Origin: Granulosicoccus sp045106855
GTDB taxonomy: Bacteria; Pseudomonadota; Gammaproteobacteria; Granulosicoccales; Granulosicoccaceae
DNA length: 64,000 bases
NCBI GenBank assembly: GCA_045106855.1
Contig: JBGCFI010000024.1
Location: 62,001 to 126,000, forward strand
Reading direction: 5' to 3'
Part shown: positions 15,128-24,552 of the stretch, one piece after another
How the letters are laid out: each line of letters opens with the position of its first letter
Position numbering within the stretch: position 1 is the first letter of the stretch
The notes under the pieces: model-generated
What the model was told of the DNA's origin: nothing
Databases searched by the model: none
What the model saw: only the letters and a program-made list of their open reading frames with translations
Translations under genes and position numbers: made by a program

Positions 15128-15978
15128 GAGGATACTGCCAGATGCCACAACCCGCGCAACGCATCGCCACGACTGCGTCGCAGGCGATCGCCAAGTTCCC
15201 GTGAAAAACCCGGTGAAAGTTGTTCGCCAACGCCACCCACAACGTAAACCGGTAAATCGGCCGGAGCGAGCCGGATCAGCTGCAGACAATGTTCAACGGC
15301 CTCATCGATTATTGACAATGCTGTCGGATCGTCACTTGCCGCAGCTTCGAACACCAGAGGGGCAAGTTGAGCCAGTACGCTGGATCTGGTTTGAGTTGTC
15401 CAAAGCTGTATTGCAGATACTGATGCACCGATACGCCTCTCGACTGACACCATCAACGCCGACGGGGCGGACTTCGCATCACGATGTGCAATGTAGCTTT
15501 GTAGTACACGCATACCCAGCCAGGCACCAGAACCCTGATCACCCACCGGAAATCCCCAGCCTCCTGCCATAGCGTGGCTGCCGTCCCGATCAAGCCAATG
15601 CATCACACTACCCGTACCCACCGCCAGGCAGATACCGGGTTGGCCCTCCGTGGCACCAATGAGCTGAGCGTAACCATCCGTATGAAGCAGGGTTCGCACA
15701 CCCGGTGGAGGCAACTTCAGAAATTCATGGCGTTTTCTTTGTTGCAGGGAGCCTGCAAGCCCCATGCACAGTATGGATGGCTGCCAGGTCGCGCTGTGAT
15801 CCAGCTCACGTCTCAAGATCCGCAGACCTTGATCAATATGCTGCCAGGCCGCCCGGACACCCAGAGACAGGCTTGCGTGCTCATCCACAACGACACGCGC
15901 CAGCATCTCACCCTGTTGCGAGAATGCAGCCAGTCGGCATCGGCTGCCACCACCATCAACGACCACGATTAGAGTCAT
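15124..15978 (-). CDS. N-acetylglucosamine kinase-like protein (BadF/BadG/BcrA/BcrD ATPase family)
   Basis: 284 residues. It has ASKHA-fold motifs: the phosphate-1 loop VVVDGGGSRCRLAAF at the N-terminus, LHTDGYAQLIGATEG, the phosphate-2 region GICLAVGTGSVMHWLDRDG and GGWGFPVGDQGSGAWLG, and the adenosine loop VYVVGGVGEQL. This matches the glucosamine/GlcNAc kinase branch of the family rather than NagK of the ROK family. It probably phosphorylates imported GlcNAc (or MurNAc) at O6, feeding NagA and MurQ encoded just downstream with overlapping codons. First gene of this operon; divergent from the carbohydrate importer at 16100, with which it shares a 121-bp promoter region. Substrate is inferred from context. 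Confidence 0.82.
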   Translation of the reverse strand: MTLIVVVDGGGSRCRLAAFSQQGEMLARVVVDEHASLSLGVRAAWQHIDQGLRILRRELDHSATWQPSILCMGLAGSLQQRKRHEFLKLPPPGVRTLLHTDGYAQLIGATEGQPGICLAVGTGSVMHWLDRDGSHAMAGGWGFPVGDQGSGAWLGMRVLQSYIAHRDAKSAPSALMVSVERRIGASVSAIQLWTTQTRSSVLAQLAPLVFEAAASDDPTALSIIDEAVEHCLQLIRLAPADLPVYVVGGVGEQLSPGFSRELGDRLRRSRGDALRGLWHLAVSS

Positions 15979-16099
15979 AGCTTAGAGATTTCAGGCATTC
16001 AACCGGTATTTTGTTTTACGCGCGCGCGCATTAGCGATAACATCAAGCAAGACCCATAGTCCGAATATCACAACGTACCACTAATAAGGAGAGGGAAGT
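15979..16099. promoter_or_regulatory. Shared divergent promoter region of the amino-sugar genes and the sugar importer
   Basis: 121 bp between two divergent start codons. It contains an alternating purine-pyrimidine tract (acgcgcgcgcgca, about 16019-16031) and the ribosome site of the binding-protein gene (aaggagaggga just before ATG). A shared operator is plausible, but no regulator gene lies next to it. Confidence 0.45.
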
Positions 16100-17347
16100 A
16101 TGCGTGTAATTGCGATGAAATCTGCCACATTAGCCGTGGGGCTGTGCCTGTCAGGCCTGGCACTCGCCGAAAAGACCGTTATCACCATTGAGAGTTGGCG
16201 TGCAGAAGACCAGGCCATCTGGGATGACAAGATCATTCCGGTATTCGAAGCGGCCTACCCGGACATCGATGTTCAGTTCAAACCGACTACGGCTACCGAA
16301 TACAACGCTGCGTTAAACGCTCGTCTGGCAGGCGGCACCGCTGGCGATATCATTACATGTCGCCCGTTTGACAATGCTCTGGCTATGTTTGAAGCCGGCA
16401 ATCTGGCTGATATCAAAGGTATGGCAGGGCTTGAGAATTTCTCGGACGTCGCAAAAGGCGCCTGGTCAACCGATGCTGGCGATGCCACATTCTGTGTGCC
16501 AATGGCGTCCGTAATTCACGGTTTCATGTACAACAAGGATGCATTCGCCGAGCTTGGCTTATCCGTACCAACCACAGAAGCAGAATTTTACGCAACGCTG
16601 GATGCCATTAATGAAGAAGGCAGCTATATCCCGCTGGCTATGGGTACCAAGGACCAATGGGAAGCGGCCACCATGGGTTACACCAATGTAGGACCGGCTT
16701 ACTGGGGTGGTGAAAAAGGTCGACTGGGCCTGATAAGCGGCGATGCGAAATTTACCGATGAGCCGTATGTCGAAGTCTTTCGCCAGATGCAGAAATGGAC
16801 CCCTTATCTGGGTAACGGTTACCAGGCTCAAGGCTACACTGACAGTCAGAACCTGTTCACCCTGGGTCGTGCTGCGATCTATCCGACAGGTTCCTGGGAA
16901 ATCACCGGCTTCATGGAAAACGCCGATTTTGAAATGGGTGCTTTTGCACCACCCAAAAGCGCTGATGGAACCTGCTACCTCAGTGATCACACAGACATGG
17001 GTATCGGCATGAATGCAGCTACCGAGAACAAAGAAGCTGCTACCACATTCCTTGAGTGGACGACATCTGCCGACTTCGCCGGCTTGTTGACCAATGCAGC
17101 ACCCGGATTTTTCTCGCTGGCCAACCATGAACTGAACGTTGAAAACCCGTTAGCCAATGAGTTCATGGCCATGCGTGGCACCTGCGAACCTACCATTCGC
17201 GTCACTCATCAGATACTGTCACGTGGAGAACCTGCATTAAGTACACATCTATGGACACTTTCTGCCAACGTCATCAATGGCACGATGACGCCTGAGGAAG
17301 CAGCGGCCGATGCACAGGCTAATCTGGACGGCTGGTTCAAGCCCTGA
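16100..17347 (+). CDS. Carbohydrate ABC transporter solute-binding protein (family 1)
   Basis: 415 residues. A Sec signal peptide ends near LSGLALAEK, so the mature protein is periplasmic. The mature start KTVITIESWRAEDQAIWDD and later ARLAGGTAGDIITCRP, VPMASVIHGFMYNKDAF and AAIYPTGSWEI follow the MalE/UgpB-like sugar-binding pattern. It would deliver sugar to the permeases encoded after it. Strong ribosome site (aaggagaggga). The divergent nagK-nagA-murQ genes suggest an amino sugar (GlcNAc, chitobiose or MurNAc) as ligand, but the binding residues cannot be read by eye. A hairpin directly after the stop separates it from the permeases. Confidence 0.9.
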   Translation: MRVIAMKSATLAVGLCLSGLALAEKTVITIESWRAEDQAIWDDKIIPVFEAAYPDIDVQFKPTTATEYNAALNARLAGGTAGDIITCRPFDNALAMFEAGNLADIKGMAGLENFSDVAKGAWSTDAGDATFCVPMASVIHGFMYNKDAFAELGLSVPTTEAEFYATLDAINEEGSYIPLAMGTKDQWEAATMGYTNVGPAYWGGEKGRLGLISGDAKFTDEPYVEVFRQMQKWTPYLGNGYQAQGYTDSQNLFTLGRAAIYPTGSWEITGFMENADFEMGAFAPPKSADGTCYLSDHTDMGIGMNAATENKEAATTFLEWTTSADFAGLLTNAAPGFFSLANHELNVENPLANEFMAMRGTCEPTIRVTHQILSRGEPALSTHLWTLSANVINGTMTPEEAAADAQANLDGWFKP

Positions 17348-17357
17348 TTAAAAAATG

Positions 17358-17392
17358 AACAACGGGCACTCAATGTTTGTGTGCCCGTTGTT
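17358..17392 (+). terminator. Hairpin after the sugar-binding-protein gene (attenuator or mRNA stabiliser)
   Basis: Perfect 12-bp arms aacaacgggcac (17358-17369) and gtgcccgttgtt (17381-17392) with an 11-nt loop start 11 bp after the stop codon. No T-tract follows, so a role in 3'-end protection or partial termination between binding protein and permease is more likely than full termination. Confidence 0.7.
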
Positions 17393-17412
17393 ACAGGTCC
17401 AATAAGCTCTGC

Positions 17413-18351
17413 ATGAACACGCTCTCATCCAAGCGTCAACGCTCGTCGCCTCGCTGGTACATTCTGGTCTTTCTCGCACCGGCAACGCTTATTTATACGG
17501 TCTTTGCTATCTACCCCATCATAGAGTCCCTGCGTTTGTCGCTCTATGTCAGTGATGCAAATAGCACCACGTTTGTCGGCCTATCCAACTACACCAGATT
17601 AATCGGCGAACCCTATTGGGCGGATCAGTTCTGGAATGCTTTCAAGAACAATGTGCTGTTGTTTGTCATGCACATGCTCATTCAAAACCCTATCGCGCTG
17701 GCTCTGGCAGCATTACTCAGCATCCCTTCTCTGAAGGGCGCAGCAACCTATCGCACAATCTTTTTTCTACCTACCTTGCTCTCGGTTGTGGTGGTCGGCT
17801 TTATCTGGCAGCTTATCCTTTCGCCGCTCTGGGGAATAACGCCGGATTTTATGAAACTGCTGGGAATAGGCGATTATTTTAAACCCTGGCTGGGCCTGGA
17901 AGGCAGCGCGCTGATCACGGTGACGCTGATATCCATCTGGCAGTACGTGGGCATACCCTTAATGCTTTTCTATGCAGCGTTACTTAACGTGCCTGAAGAA
18001 ACCATTGAAGCTGCGCGCATCGATGGTCTGAACGGTTGGTGGGTTTTCTGGAAAGTGAAACTGCCACTGATTCTTCCCACACTGGGGCTTGTGGGCATAC
18101 TGACCTACATCGGTAACTTCACGGCAAGTTTCGATCTGATCTACTCCATTCAGGGAGGCCTGGCAGGTCCGGACTACTCAACTGATGTTATGGGTACATT
18201 CCTGTTTCGCAGCTTTTTTGGATTCCAGACTCAACTGGGCGATGAAAACATGGGAGCAACCGTTGCCTCGGCGCTGCTGTTTATCATTCTGGTCGGCGTC
18301 AGCACCTATCTGTTTGGGGTGCAACGCAAGCTGCAACGCTACGACCACTGA
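17413..18351 (+). CDS. Sugar ABC transporter permease (MalF/UgpA type)
   Basis: 312 residues from the ATG at 17413; the upstream in-frame start would lie inside the preceding hairpin. Six hydrophobic segments (first LVFLAPATLIYTVFAIYPI). The binding-protein-dependent permease signature EAARIDGLNGWWVFWKVKLP (EAA loop, contact with the ATPase) lies at about residues 200-219. It forms the channel with the next gene product in the inner membrane. Its stop overlaps the next start (TGATG), so the two permeases are translationally coupled. Confidence 0.9.
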   Translation: MNTLSSKRQRSSPRWYILVFLAPATLIYTVFAIYPIIESLRLSLYVSDANSTTFVGLSNYTRLIGEPYWADQFWNAFKNNVLLFVMHMLIQNPIALALAALLSIPSLKGAATYRTIFFLPTLLSVVVVGFIWQLILSPLWGITPDFMKLLGIGDYFKPWLGLEGSALITVTLISIWQYVGIPLMLFYAALLNVPEETIEAARIDGLNGWWVFWKVKLPLILPTLGLVGILTYIGNFTASFDLIYSIQGGLAGPDYSTDVMGTFLFRSFFGFQTQLGDENMGATVASALLFIILVGVSTYLFGVQRKLQRYDH

Positions 18352-19187
18352 TGCGACTAAGGCAAACACTATCAAGCACGGCCATCCATAGCGTCCTGAT
18401 AGGCTGGACCCTGCTTGCCTTGTTCCCGCTTGTCCTGATCGTTATCAATAGCCTGAAGTCGCGCAAGGCGATATTCGGTGATCCGATGGGGTTGCCCGTC
18501 GGTGATGCGCTTTCACTAAAGGGTTATGAAAGCGTCATAAACAATAGCGATTTTCCAATGTTCTTCAGTAATAGTCTCATCGTAACCTGTGTGTCTTTGT
18601 TCCTGATTCTGTTACTGGGTGCAATGGCAGCCCACGCATTGTCCGAATACCGATTCAAGGGCAATACTTTTATCGGTCTTTACCTGATTCTCGGCATCAT
18701 GGTACCCATCCGTCTGGGTACAGTGGCATTACTCAAACTGATGGTGGATCTGGGCCTGACCAACACGCTCACAGCCCTGATACTGGTGTACACGGCACAA
18801 GGCTTACCTATAGCGATTTTTATTTTTACCGAATTCCTCCGCTCAGTCTCACGTGAAATCAAAGACAGCGCCCGTATAGACGGACTCTCCGAATACCGCA
18901 TATTTTTTGAGGTTGTCATACCGCTGGTCAGACCCGTCATTGCCACCGTTGCCGTGTTTTCCATGATTCCGATCTGGAATGACTTGTGGTTTCCACTGAT
19001 CTTGTCACCGGGTGAAGAAACTCGCACAGTGACACTGGGCGTCCAGCAATTCATCGGACAATACACCGTCAAATGGGGATCAGTCCTGGCCTCACTGTCA
19101 GTTGCCATTCTTCCTGTCCTCATCATGTACATCATTTTTTCCAGACAACTGATCCGTGGCATAACCTCCGGTGCTGTTAAAGGATAA
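18351..19187 (+). CDS. Sugar ABC transporter permease (MalG/UgpE type)
   Basis: 278 residues with six membrane segments (first IHSVLIGWTLLALFPLVLIV). The EAA-type loop SARIDGLSEYRIFFEVVIPL (about residues 175-194) marks the second permease of the carbohydrate uptake family 1. The C-terminus FSRQLIRGITSGAVKG is typical of this class (usually ends in -GAVKG). The start overlaps the stop of the first permease. The partner ATPase follows after 41 bp. Confidence 0.92.
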   Translation: MRLRQTLSSTAIHSVLIGWTLLALFPLVLIVINSLKSRKAIFGDPMGLPVGDALSLKGYESVINNSDFPMFFSNSLIVTCVSLFLILLLGAMAAHALSEYRFKGNTFIGLYLILGIMVPIRLGTVALLKLMVDLGLTNTLTALILVYTAQGLPIAIFIFTEFLRSVSREIKDSARIDGLSEYRIFFEVVIPLVRPVIATVAVFSMIPIWNDLWFPLILSPGEETRTVTLGVQQFIGQYTVKWGSVLASLSVAILPVLIMYIIFSRQLIRGITSGAVKG

Positions 19188-19228
19188 ATTAAAGCGATGA
19201 TGCAAAAGAACACACCGTGTAAAACACT

Positions 19229-20272
19229 ATGGCTACGCTAGAACTTGTCAACGTGCATAAGTCCTTCGGCAGCACGGAAGTCATCGAGAACATGAACCTG
19301 CAGGTCAAAGACGGTGAACTGCTTGTATTCGTCGGACCCAGTGGCTGTGGCAAGTCAACCATGTTGCGCATGATTGCCGGTCTTGAAACGTTAAGTAGCG
19401 GGTCAATAGCCATCGATGGCAAACGGATTGACCACGAGCCGCCTGCCAATCGCGGCATCGCCATGGTATTCCAGTCTTATGCCTTGTATCCGCACAAGGA
19501 TGTACGTGGCAATCTTGGCTTTGCTCTGCGACATGCCAAAGTTCCCAAAACCGAAATCGACAAGCGCGTCGATAAAGCTGCAACGATTCTCGGACTTGAC
19601 GATCTGATGGATCGTAAACCGCGCGAACTGTCCGGCGGCCAGCGACAACGTGTGGCAATCGGTCGTGCCATTGTGCGCGAACCCAAAGTTTTCCTGTTTG
19701 ACGAACCTCTGTCAAACCTCGATGCGGCGCTTCGTGTGCATATGCGCGTCGAGATACTCAAGCTACATCAGCGCCTGAAAAACACACTGGTGTATGTGAC
19801 CCATGATCAGGTAGAAGCCATGACTCTGGCTGATCGAATTGTTGTCTTCCGTGCCGGAAAAGTAGAGCAGATCGGGACGCCCTTAGAGCTTTACCGTACC
19901 CCTGCCAACCGATTTGTCGCAGGTTTTATCGGCTCCCCTGCGATGAATTTCCTGGAAGCCTCCTCCAACGGCACATCGGTATCCATTGGCGAATCAGAGG
20001 TATGCCACAGCAATGCAACCGCTGGCAAAGTCACACTGGGTGTAAGGCCGGAACATTTGAGTATTGATGCGAACGGCGCATTCACTGGCACCGTGCAGGT
20101 ATTTGAACATCTGGGTGGAGAATCATTCGTACACCTGTTAATGGCCGACGGACAGACGCTCATTGCAAAACTTGACGGTGAGTATCAGTTTTCACCTGGC
20201 GAATCGTGCCGACTAGGTATCAATGCAAACAAGTGTCACGTGTTTGATCAGCATGATCAAAGAGTCTTGTAG
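19229..20272 (+). CDS. Sugar ABC transporter ATP-binding protein (UgpC/MsmK type)
   Basis: 347 residues. ATPase domain: Walker A GPSGCGKST, Q-loop MVFQSYALYPH, signature LSGGQRQR, Walker B VFLFDEPLSNLD, switch His in VTHDQ. The C-terminal part (about 240-347) is an OB-fold regulatory domain with TLGVRPEHL, as in MalK/UgpC. It powers the importer of the preceding genes. No strong ribosome site precedes the ATG, which starts with MATLELVNVHKSFG. It completes a four-gene importer operon that ends here or with the small lipoprotein gene after 171 bp. Confidence 0.93.
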   Translation: MATLELVNVHKSFGSTEVIENMNLQVKDGELLVFVGPSGCGKSTMLRMIAGLETLSSGSIAIDGKRIDHEPPANRGIAMVFQSYALYPHKDVRGNLGFALRHAKVPKTEIDKRVDKAATILGLDDLMDRKPRELSGGQRQRVAIGRAIVREPKVFLFDEPLSNLDAALRVHMRVEILKLHQRLKNTLVYVTHDQVEAMTLADRIVVFRAGKVEQIGTPLELYRTPANRFVAGFIGSPAMNFLEASSNGTSVSIGESEVCHSNATAGKVTLGVRPEHLSIDANGAFTGTVQVFEHLGGESFVHLLMADGQTLIAKLDGEYQFSPGESCRLGINANKCHVFDQHDQRVL

Positions 20273-20443
20273 CTAATATTCACGGCGCAACCATTTCATT
20301 GCCAATTACAACAAACCCTCTTACCGGCTACTCTTGTGTTCAGCCTGGGTTAATCTTTCATCAGCTACGATGCATCGTAAGCCTCGTATGTATGCCGAAA
20401 CAACGCGGTTTTACTACATCACAGAAATCTAAAAGGTAGTCAC

Positions 20444-20941
20444 ATGAACAACACGACACTATTGACAGCTATTGGTCTGACCTTATTTCTAAGCGCTTGC
20501 TCTGATGGAACGGTGCAATCGGGTGGCGGGGCCGGTGACACCGACCGTGATGACCTGGCAGTAGCCCTGATAACACCCTTTGTCGGATTTTATGATCTTC
20601 CGGACAATTGGCGGGGTTCTCCGGCCAGTGAGGCGTACCTGGAAATTCAGGCACCTGCAAGCAACGGTGTTGCTGTAGCGCTTGTACACCAGGTCAATAC
20701 AATCAATGTCTGTATTGAAACAGGAGCTTCTCCGGGCGAGGTGACTAAAGATCCTTTCTCTGATCGCGTGTTTCTGGATTCATTCACCTTCGGCAACGCT
20801 GTCTTGACACTGGAAGGGACTGACCTCCTCATTAATCTGTCTGAGGACGTTCAAGACATCGATGACGATAACAATTTTGATGAACCCAACCAACTCCGTG
20901 CCACGATGCCGAGCAGTGATCTTCCAGAATTCTGTCAATAG
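20444..20941 (+). CDS. Small lipoprotein of unknown function
   Basis: 165 residues. The signal peptide ends in a lipobox (LFLSAC, Cys at about 19), so it should be lipidated. The mature part begins SDGTVQSGGGAGDTDRDD, followed by a compact domain with aromatic and Cys residues (YDLPDNWRGSP, VCIETGASPGEV) and a terminal Cys (LPEFCQ), possibly one disulphide. Start at ATG 20444 after aaaagg. I do not recognise the family. A hairpin follows the stop. Confidence 0.65.
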   Translation: MNNTTLLTAIGLTLFLSACSDGTVQSGGGAGDTDRDDLAVALITPFVGFYDLPDNWRGSPASEAYLEIQAPASNGVAVALVHQVNTINVCIETGASPGEVTKDPFSDRVFLDSFTFGNAVLTLEGTDLLINLSEDVQDIDDDNNFDEPNQLRATMPSSDLPEFCQ

Positions 20942-20949
20942 CTTCGGTA

Positions 20950-20978
20950 ACGGGCTCACGACACAGTAGTGAGCCCGT
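20950..20978. terminator. Bidirectional terminator-like hairpin
   Basis: Arms acgggctcac (20950-20959) and gtgagcccgt (20969-20978) are perfectly complementary, with a 9-nt loop, between the convergent lipoprotein and VOC-family genes. A weak T-containing stretch follows on the plus strand. Confidence 0.7.
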
Positions 20979-20989
20979 GCTTAGCCTCG

Positions 20990-21343
20990 TTATTTATCAC
21001 TCCACACAGCCAGTTCGTTACCGGCGGGATCGGCAAATTGAAAGCGCCGCCCACCGGGGAAAGTGAATATCGGCTTCAGTATTTTTCCGCCAGCACCAAG
21101 TATGGATGCTTGTACCTTTTCAAGATCAGTCGCATAGAAAATCACCAGCGCAGACCCGGTGTCTGCCAATGAATGCAATTGCGCACGATAGAAGCCACCA
21201 TCAATCCTGCCATCAGAGAAAGCTCTATAGTCCGGACCATAATCTTCAAACGTCCATGAGAACACGTGTTTGTAAAAAGCCTCAACCGCATCAAGATCTG
21301 CAGCAGGCAGCTCGATATAATCTATTTTCATGTCACTTGGCAT
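20990..21343 (-). CDS. VOC-family (glyoxalase/bleomycin-resistance fold) protein
   Basis: 117 residues: a single VOC module (IDYIELPAADLDAVEAFYKH, then FSWTFEDYG, and the closing RRFQFADPAGNELAVWSDK). The end pattern F-x-D-P-x-G-N-x-L-x-V-W is characteristic. VOC proteins bind a metal and small organic molecules; many such short proteins have no assigned substrate. The ATG at 21343 has ggag upstream; an inner ATG at 21331 is possible. It lies downstream of the oxidoreductase gene on the same strand after 80 bp and may be the end of the peptide-importer transcript. Confidence 0.82.
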   Translation of the reverse strand: MPSDMKIDYIELPAADLDAVEAFYKHVFSWTFEDYGPDYRAFSDGRIDGGFYRAQLHSLADTGSALVIFYATDLEKVQASILGAGGKILKPIFTFPGGRRFQFADPAGNELAVWSDK

Positions 21344-21423
21344 ACACTAATACTCCAGAACAAACGAAGACATAAACGTAACAGTTAAAGACGAAGGGTA
21401 GAAAAGAGTAGAAAAAACCAGCT

Positions 21424-22494
21424 TCACTGCGCCAACAATGGCACCGGCTGCCCTGACTTGACACTTTCATCAGCGGCAATGCATATCCTCAATGATTGCA
21501 CGGCATCGCGCCAGTGCCGGGTAAGATCAGTATCATTGATAATAGATTCATACAGGTAAGCCTGCTCTCTATCACATAAAGCCTGATGATCAGGCTCGTC
21601 TGTCATATCTAGCAATATGTCTTCCCGGGCGAAATTTCCTTCGCTGTCAAGCTCGCTTCGATGTAGTCGAATCCTGGAAGTCCGCGTGTGTGTATCAATG
21701 TCATCAGAACGTGCACCTTCATCCATGACAATGGACACAGAACCATTGGGTGACACAATGTCTTTAACAAAAAATGCACTCTCGGACATCATCGGACCCC
21801 AGCCTGCCTCATACCAGCCTACCGAATTATCATCAAAGCGAACCTGAAAATGCCCGTAGTTATACATATTCTCTGGCACATCGTTACTCAGACGCAGGCC
21901 CATACCACTAACATATACCGGCAAGGCATCAGTAATCTGGCACATGACGTCGACGTAGTGAACACCACAATCGACCAGAGGTGATGTGGATTGCATCAGT
22001 TGCCGATGGGTCTGCCATGCAAGACCCGAAGACTGCTGATTAAGATTCAGACGAAAGACAAAAGGCCCACCAAGCGCTCGTGCTTCGTTTATAAGTTGCA
22101 CCCACGACGGGTGATGCCTGAGAATATATCCGACTACCAGTTTCACGTTATTACGAACAGCGGCCTCCACCACACGCTCGGCATCACCGACGCTTGTGGC
22201 CATCGGCTTTTCGAGAAACACATGCTTGCCCTTATTCATGGCAGCGATCGCGTATTCGGCATGTGAATCAGAATACGTATTGATGGAGACCACATCACAA
22301 TCAACGGCTTCCAGTGCGGCATGAAAATCATGATAGAGCGGTAGCTGGCTCAGCTCATCATTGAGCTCGGGCGTTGACCGGTTTACCAGAGCGACTACAT
22401 CAAACCCTGGGTGGCGATGACAGGCAATCGCATGACTTCGTCCCATATTGCCGATACCGGCAATCAGAATTTTCAATGGTGGCATTCGACTCAT
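21424..22494 (-). CDS. Gfo/Idh/MocA-family oxidoreductase
   Basis: 356 residues. N-terminal Rossmann fold with ILIAGIGNMGRSHAIACHRH, then SINTYSDSHAEYAIAAMNKG and the typical VFLEKPMATSVGDAERVVEA (E-K-P motif), followed by a C-terminal alpha/beta domain containing DCGVHYVDVMCQITDA. The family performs NAD(P)-dependent oxidation or reduction of sugars, inositols and related compounds. Located 44 bp downstream of the DppF-type gene on the same strand, so probably co-transcribed with the peptide importer. The substrate is not predictable; a sugar derivative from the imported material is a fair guess. Confidence 0.88.
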   Translation of the reverse strand: MSRMPPLKILIAGIGNMGRSHAIACHRHPGFDVVALVNRSTPELNDELSQLPLYHDFHAALEAVDCDVVSINTYSDSHAEYAIAAMNKGKHVFLEKPMATSVGDAERVVEAAVRNNVKLVVGYILRHHPSWVQLINEARALGGPFVFRLNLNQQSSGLAWQTHRQLMQSTSPLVDCGVHYVDVMCQITDALPVYVSGMGLRLSNDVPENMYNYGHFQVRFDDNSVGWYEAGWGPMMSESAFFVKDIVSPNGSVSIVMDEGARSDDIDTHTRTSRIRLHRSELDSEGNFAREDILLDMTDEPDHQALCDREQAYLYESIINDTDLTRHWRDAVQSLRICIAADESVKSGQPVPLLAQ

Positions 22495-22538
22495 GACGAC
22501 TCTCTTTAAGTTGACTCAATACGACACGATTAATCAGA

Positions 22539-23528
22539 TCAGCACAGGGGAAAGTAGCAAGCCACCTTGTGACCGTCCAGCTGTTCTAAAGCGGGTGTCG
22601 TTGCGGCACAGCGAGCTTCGGATTTCCAGCATCTAGGATTGAAAGCACATCCGTCTGGCGGATTGAGTGGCGATGGCAACTCGCCTTCAAGGCGAATCCG
22701 CTTTTGTTCACGTCTGGGATCAGCCACAGGTGTTGCGGACAACAGTGCTTGCGTATAAGGATGCCTGGGTGAGGAGAAGACCGCCTCGGCAGAACCGGAT
22801 TCCACCACACGCCCCAGATACATAACCATGATATCGTCGGCCATGTGACGTACCACCGACAAGTCATGAGAGATAAACAAATACGCAAGATTGAAACGTT
22901 CCTGCAGATCGACAAGCAGGTTAAGAACCTGCGACTGAATAGATAGATCCAACGCCGACACCGGCTCATCCAATACCAGAATACGAGGGTTGAGCATAAG
23001 CGCACGAGCAACAGCGATACGTTGGCGCTGACCTCCTGAAAACATATGCGGATAACGCTCAAAGTGCTCGGGACGAAGACCAGTCAATACCAGCATTTCG
23101 CGGGCTTTCGCCTCACGCTCTGCGGCAGACATGGCCGGTCTGTTGATCAGCAAGGGCTCTTCGAGTATCCGTCCGATACTTTGCCGGGGGTTCAGCGAAC
23201 CAAAGGGATCCTGAAAGACTATCTGCACAGAGGCTCTGAGTTGCGCGCGCTCTTGATCACTCACTACGTTATCAGCACTGATTACATGCCCATCCAGATC
23301 AAGCACACCCGAGGTGGGCGATTCAATCATGGTGACAACCCGGGCAAGCGTTGACTTGCCACAGCCGGACTCACCAACAACCGCCAATGTCTTACCAGCA
23401 CTGAGTTGAAAGCTGGCATCGCTAAGGGCTTTAACCGACGCGTTTTTTCTAAACAGACCGCCCGATACTTCATAGTGGCGACTCAGATTCTCGGCGCGGA
23501 TAATCGGGGCAAGCAGATCTTTAGTCAT
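22539..23528 (-). CDS. dppF: Peptide ABC transporter ATP-binding protein (DppF/OppF type)
   Basis: 329 residues. Walker A GESGCGKST, Q-loop IVFQDPFGSLNPRQS, signature FSGGQRQR, Walker B ILVLDEPVSALD. The C-terminal extension contains RLEGELPSPLNPPDGCAFNPRC with several Cys, the oligopeptide/dipeptide C-terminal domain that often binds an Fe-S cluster. Forms a heterodimer with the DppD-type protein. The start overlaps the dppD stop as ATGA. Confidence 0.92.
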   Translation of the reverse strand: MTKDLLAPIIRAENLSRHYEVSGGLFRKNASVKALSDASFQLSAGKTLAVVGESGCGKSTLARVVTMIESPTSGVLDLDGHVISADNVVSDQERAQLRASVQIVFQDPFGSLNPRQSIGRILEEPLLINRPAMSAAEREAKAREMLVLTGLRPEHFERYPHMFSGGQRQRIAVARALMLNPRILVLDEPVSALDLSIQSQVLNLLVDLQERFNLAYLFISHDLSVVRHMADDIMVMYLGRVVESGSAEAVFSSPRHPYTQALLSATPVADPRREQKRIRLEGELPSPLNPPDGCAFNPRCWKSEARCAATTPALEQLDGHKVACYFPLC

Positions 23529-24517
23529 GGTCGTGACTCTGCCTGTTTAAGGGGCAATCCATCAGACAATGGGCGATGGCAACGGGCATAGCCCAGATGC
23601 GACTCTTGCACCAGAGGCGGCACTGAGTAACAACGATCTTCAACAAATGCACAGCGTGGTGAAAACAGGCAACCCGATGGCCGGTCAAACTGCCCGGGAA
23701 CAACACCAGGGATACTCGGCAGCTTTCGCGTGGTTGCCCTCTCGGGCAATGCTGACAGTAGTGCATGGGTATAAGGATGATGGGCGTTTGCAAACAGTGA
23801 GCGCACGTCCTGCTCCTCCACTTTCTGACCTGCGTACTGGACACTCACCCGTTGAGCCGTCTCTGCCACAACCCCCATATCGTGCGTTATCAGCACCAAT
23901 GCCATACCGGTGTTTTGCTGCAACTCAAGCAATAGCTCCAGTATTTGAGCCTGAATAGTCACGTCCAGTGCCGTGGTTGGTTCGTCTGCTATTAGCAATT
24001 TAGGCTTGCAGGCTATTGCCATAGCAATCATCACTCGCTGCGACATACCGCCAGATAACTGATGAGGAAATGCCTTCAATCGACGCTCGGGCTCAGGTAG
24101 GCCAACCTGCTGCAAGAGCTCTATTGCCCGACTCTGGCATTGTGAACGCGATAGGGATAGATGAGTTTTCAAGGCTTCGCGTAACTGGAACCCGATGGTA
24201 AAACAGGGGTTAAGGCTGGACATTGGCTCCTGGAATATCATGGCAACATCTTTACCGACAATTGCACGACGCTCTTTCGCACTGACTTTCATGAGATCCT
24301 TGCCATCAAACTCGATGGCATCGGCACTCACCGTTGCCGTCCAGGGCAACAAGCCCATTACTGCAAGCATGGATACCGACTTGCCGCTGCCGGACTCACC
24401 GACAATTGCCAGAACATCACTTGCCTCTAGCTGTACATCAACACCATCCACCGCCCGGAACTGACCGCCAGCCGTCTTGAAATCTACAGACAGATTGCGT
24501 ACATCAAGCAAAGACAT
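23525..24517 (-). CDS. dppD: Peptide ABC transporter ATP-binding protein (DppD/OppD type)
   Basis: 330 residues. Walker A GESGSGKSV, Q-loop MIFQEPMSSLNPCFTIG, signature LSGGMSQR, Walker B LLIADEPTTALD; the C-terminal domain has GCLFSPRCAFVEDRC, the Cys-rich motif of the DppD/DppF pair. Energises the DppB/DppC channel together with DppF. It begins 35 bp after the dppC stop, and its end overlaps dppF. Confidence 0.92.
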   Translation of the reverse strand: MSLLDVRNLSVDFKTAGGQFRAVDGVDVQLEASDVLAIVGESGSGKSVSMLAVMGLLPWTATVSADAIEFDGKDLMKVSAKERRAIVGKDVAMIFQEPMSSLNPCFTIGFQLREALKTHLSLSRSQCQSRAIELLQQVGLPEPERRLKAFPHQLSGGMSQRVMIAMAIACKPKLLIADEPTTALDVTIQAQILELLLELQQNTGMALVLITHDMGVVAETAQRVSVQYAGQKVEEQDVRSLFANAHHPYTHALLSALPERATTRKLPSIPGVVPGQFDRPSGCLFSPRCAFVEDRCYSVPPLVQESHLGYARCHRPLSDGLPLKQAESRP

Positions 24518-24552
24518 GAAGCTCTCCTAGTCCGGATAAACCCTGAGCCGGA

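Noticed and set aside
16019..16031. Alternating CG tract in the nagK/importer promoter region as a Z-DNA element
   Set aside because: Only about 12 bases long; not enough to support a structural claim.
16559..17128. 189-codon minus-strand frame inside the sugar-binding-protein gene
   Set aside because: Antisense shadow; no ribosome site and no recognisable fold.
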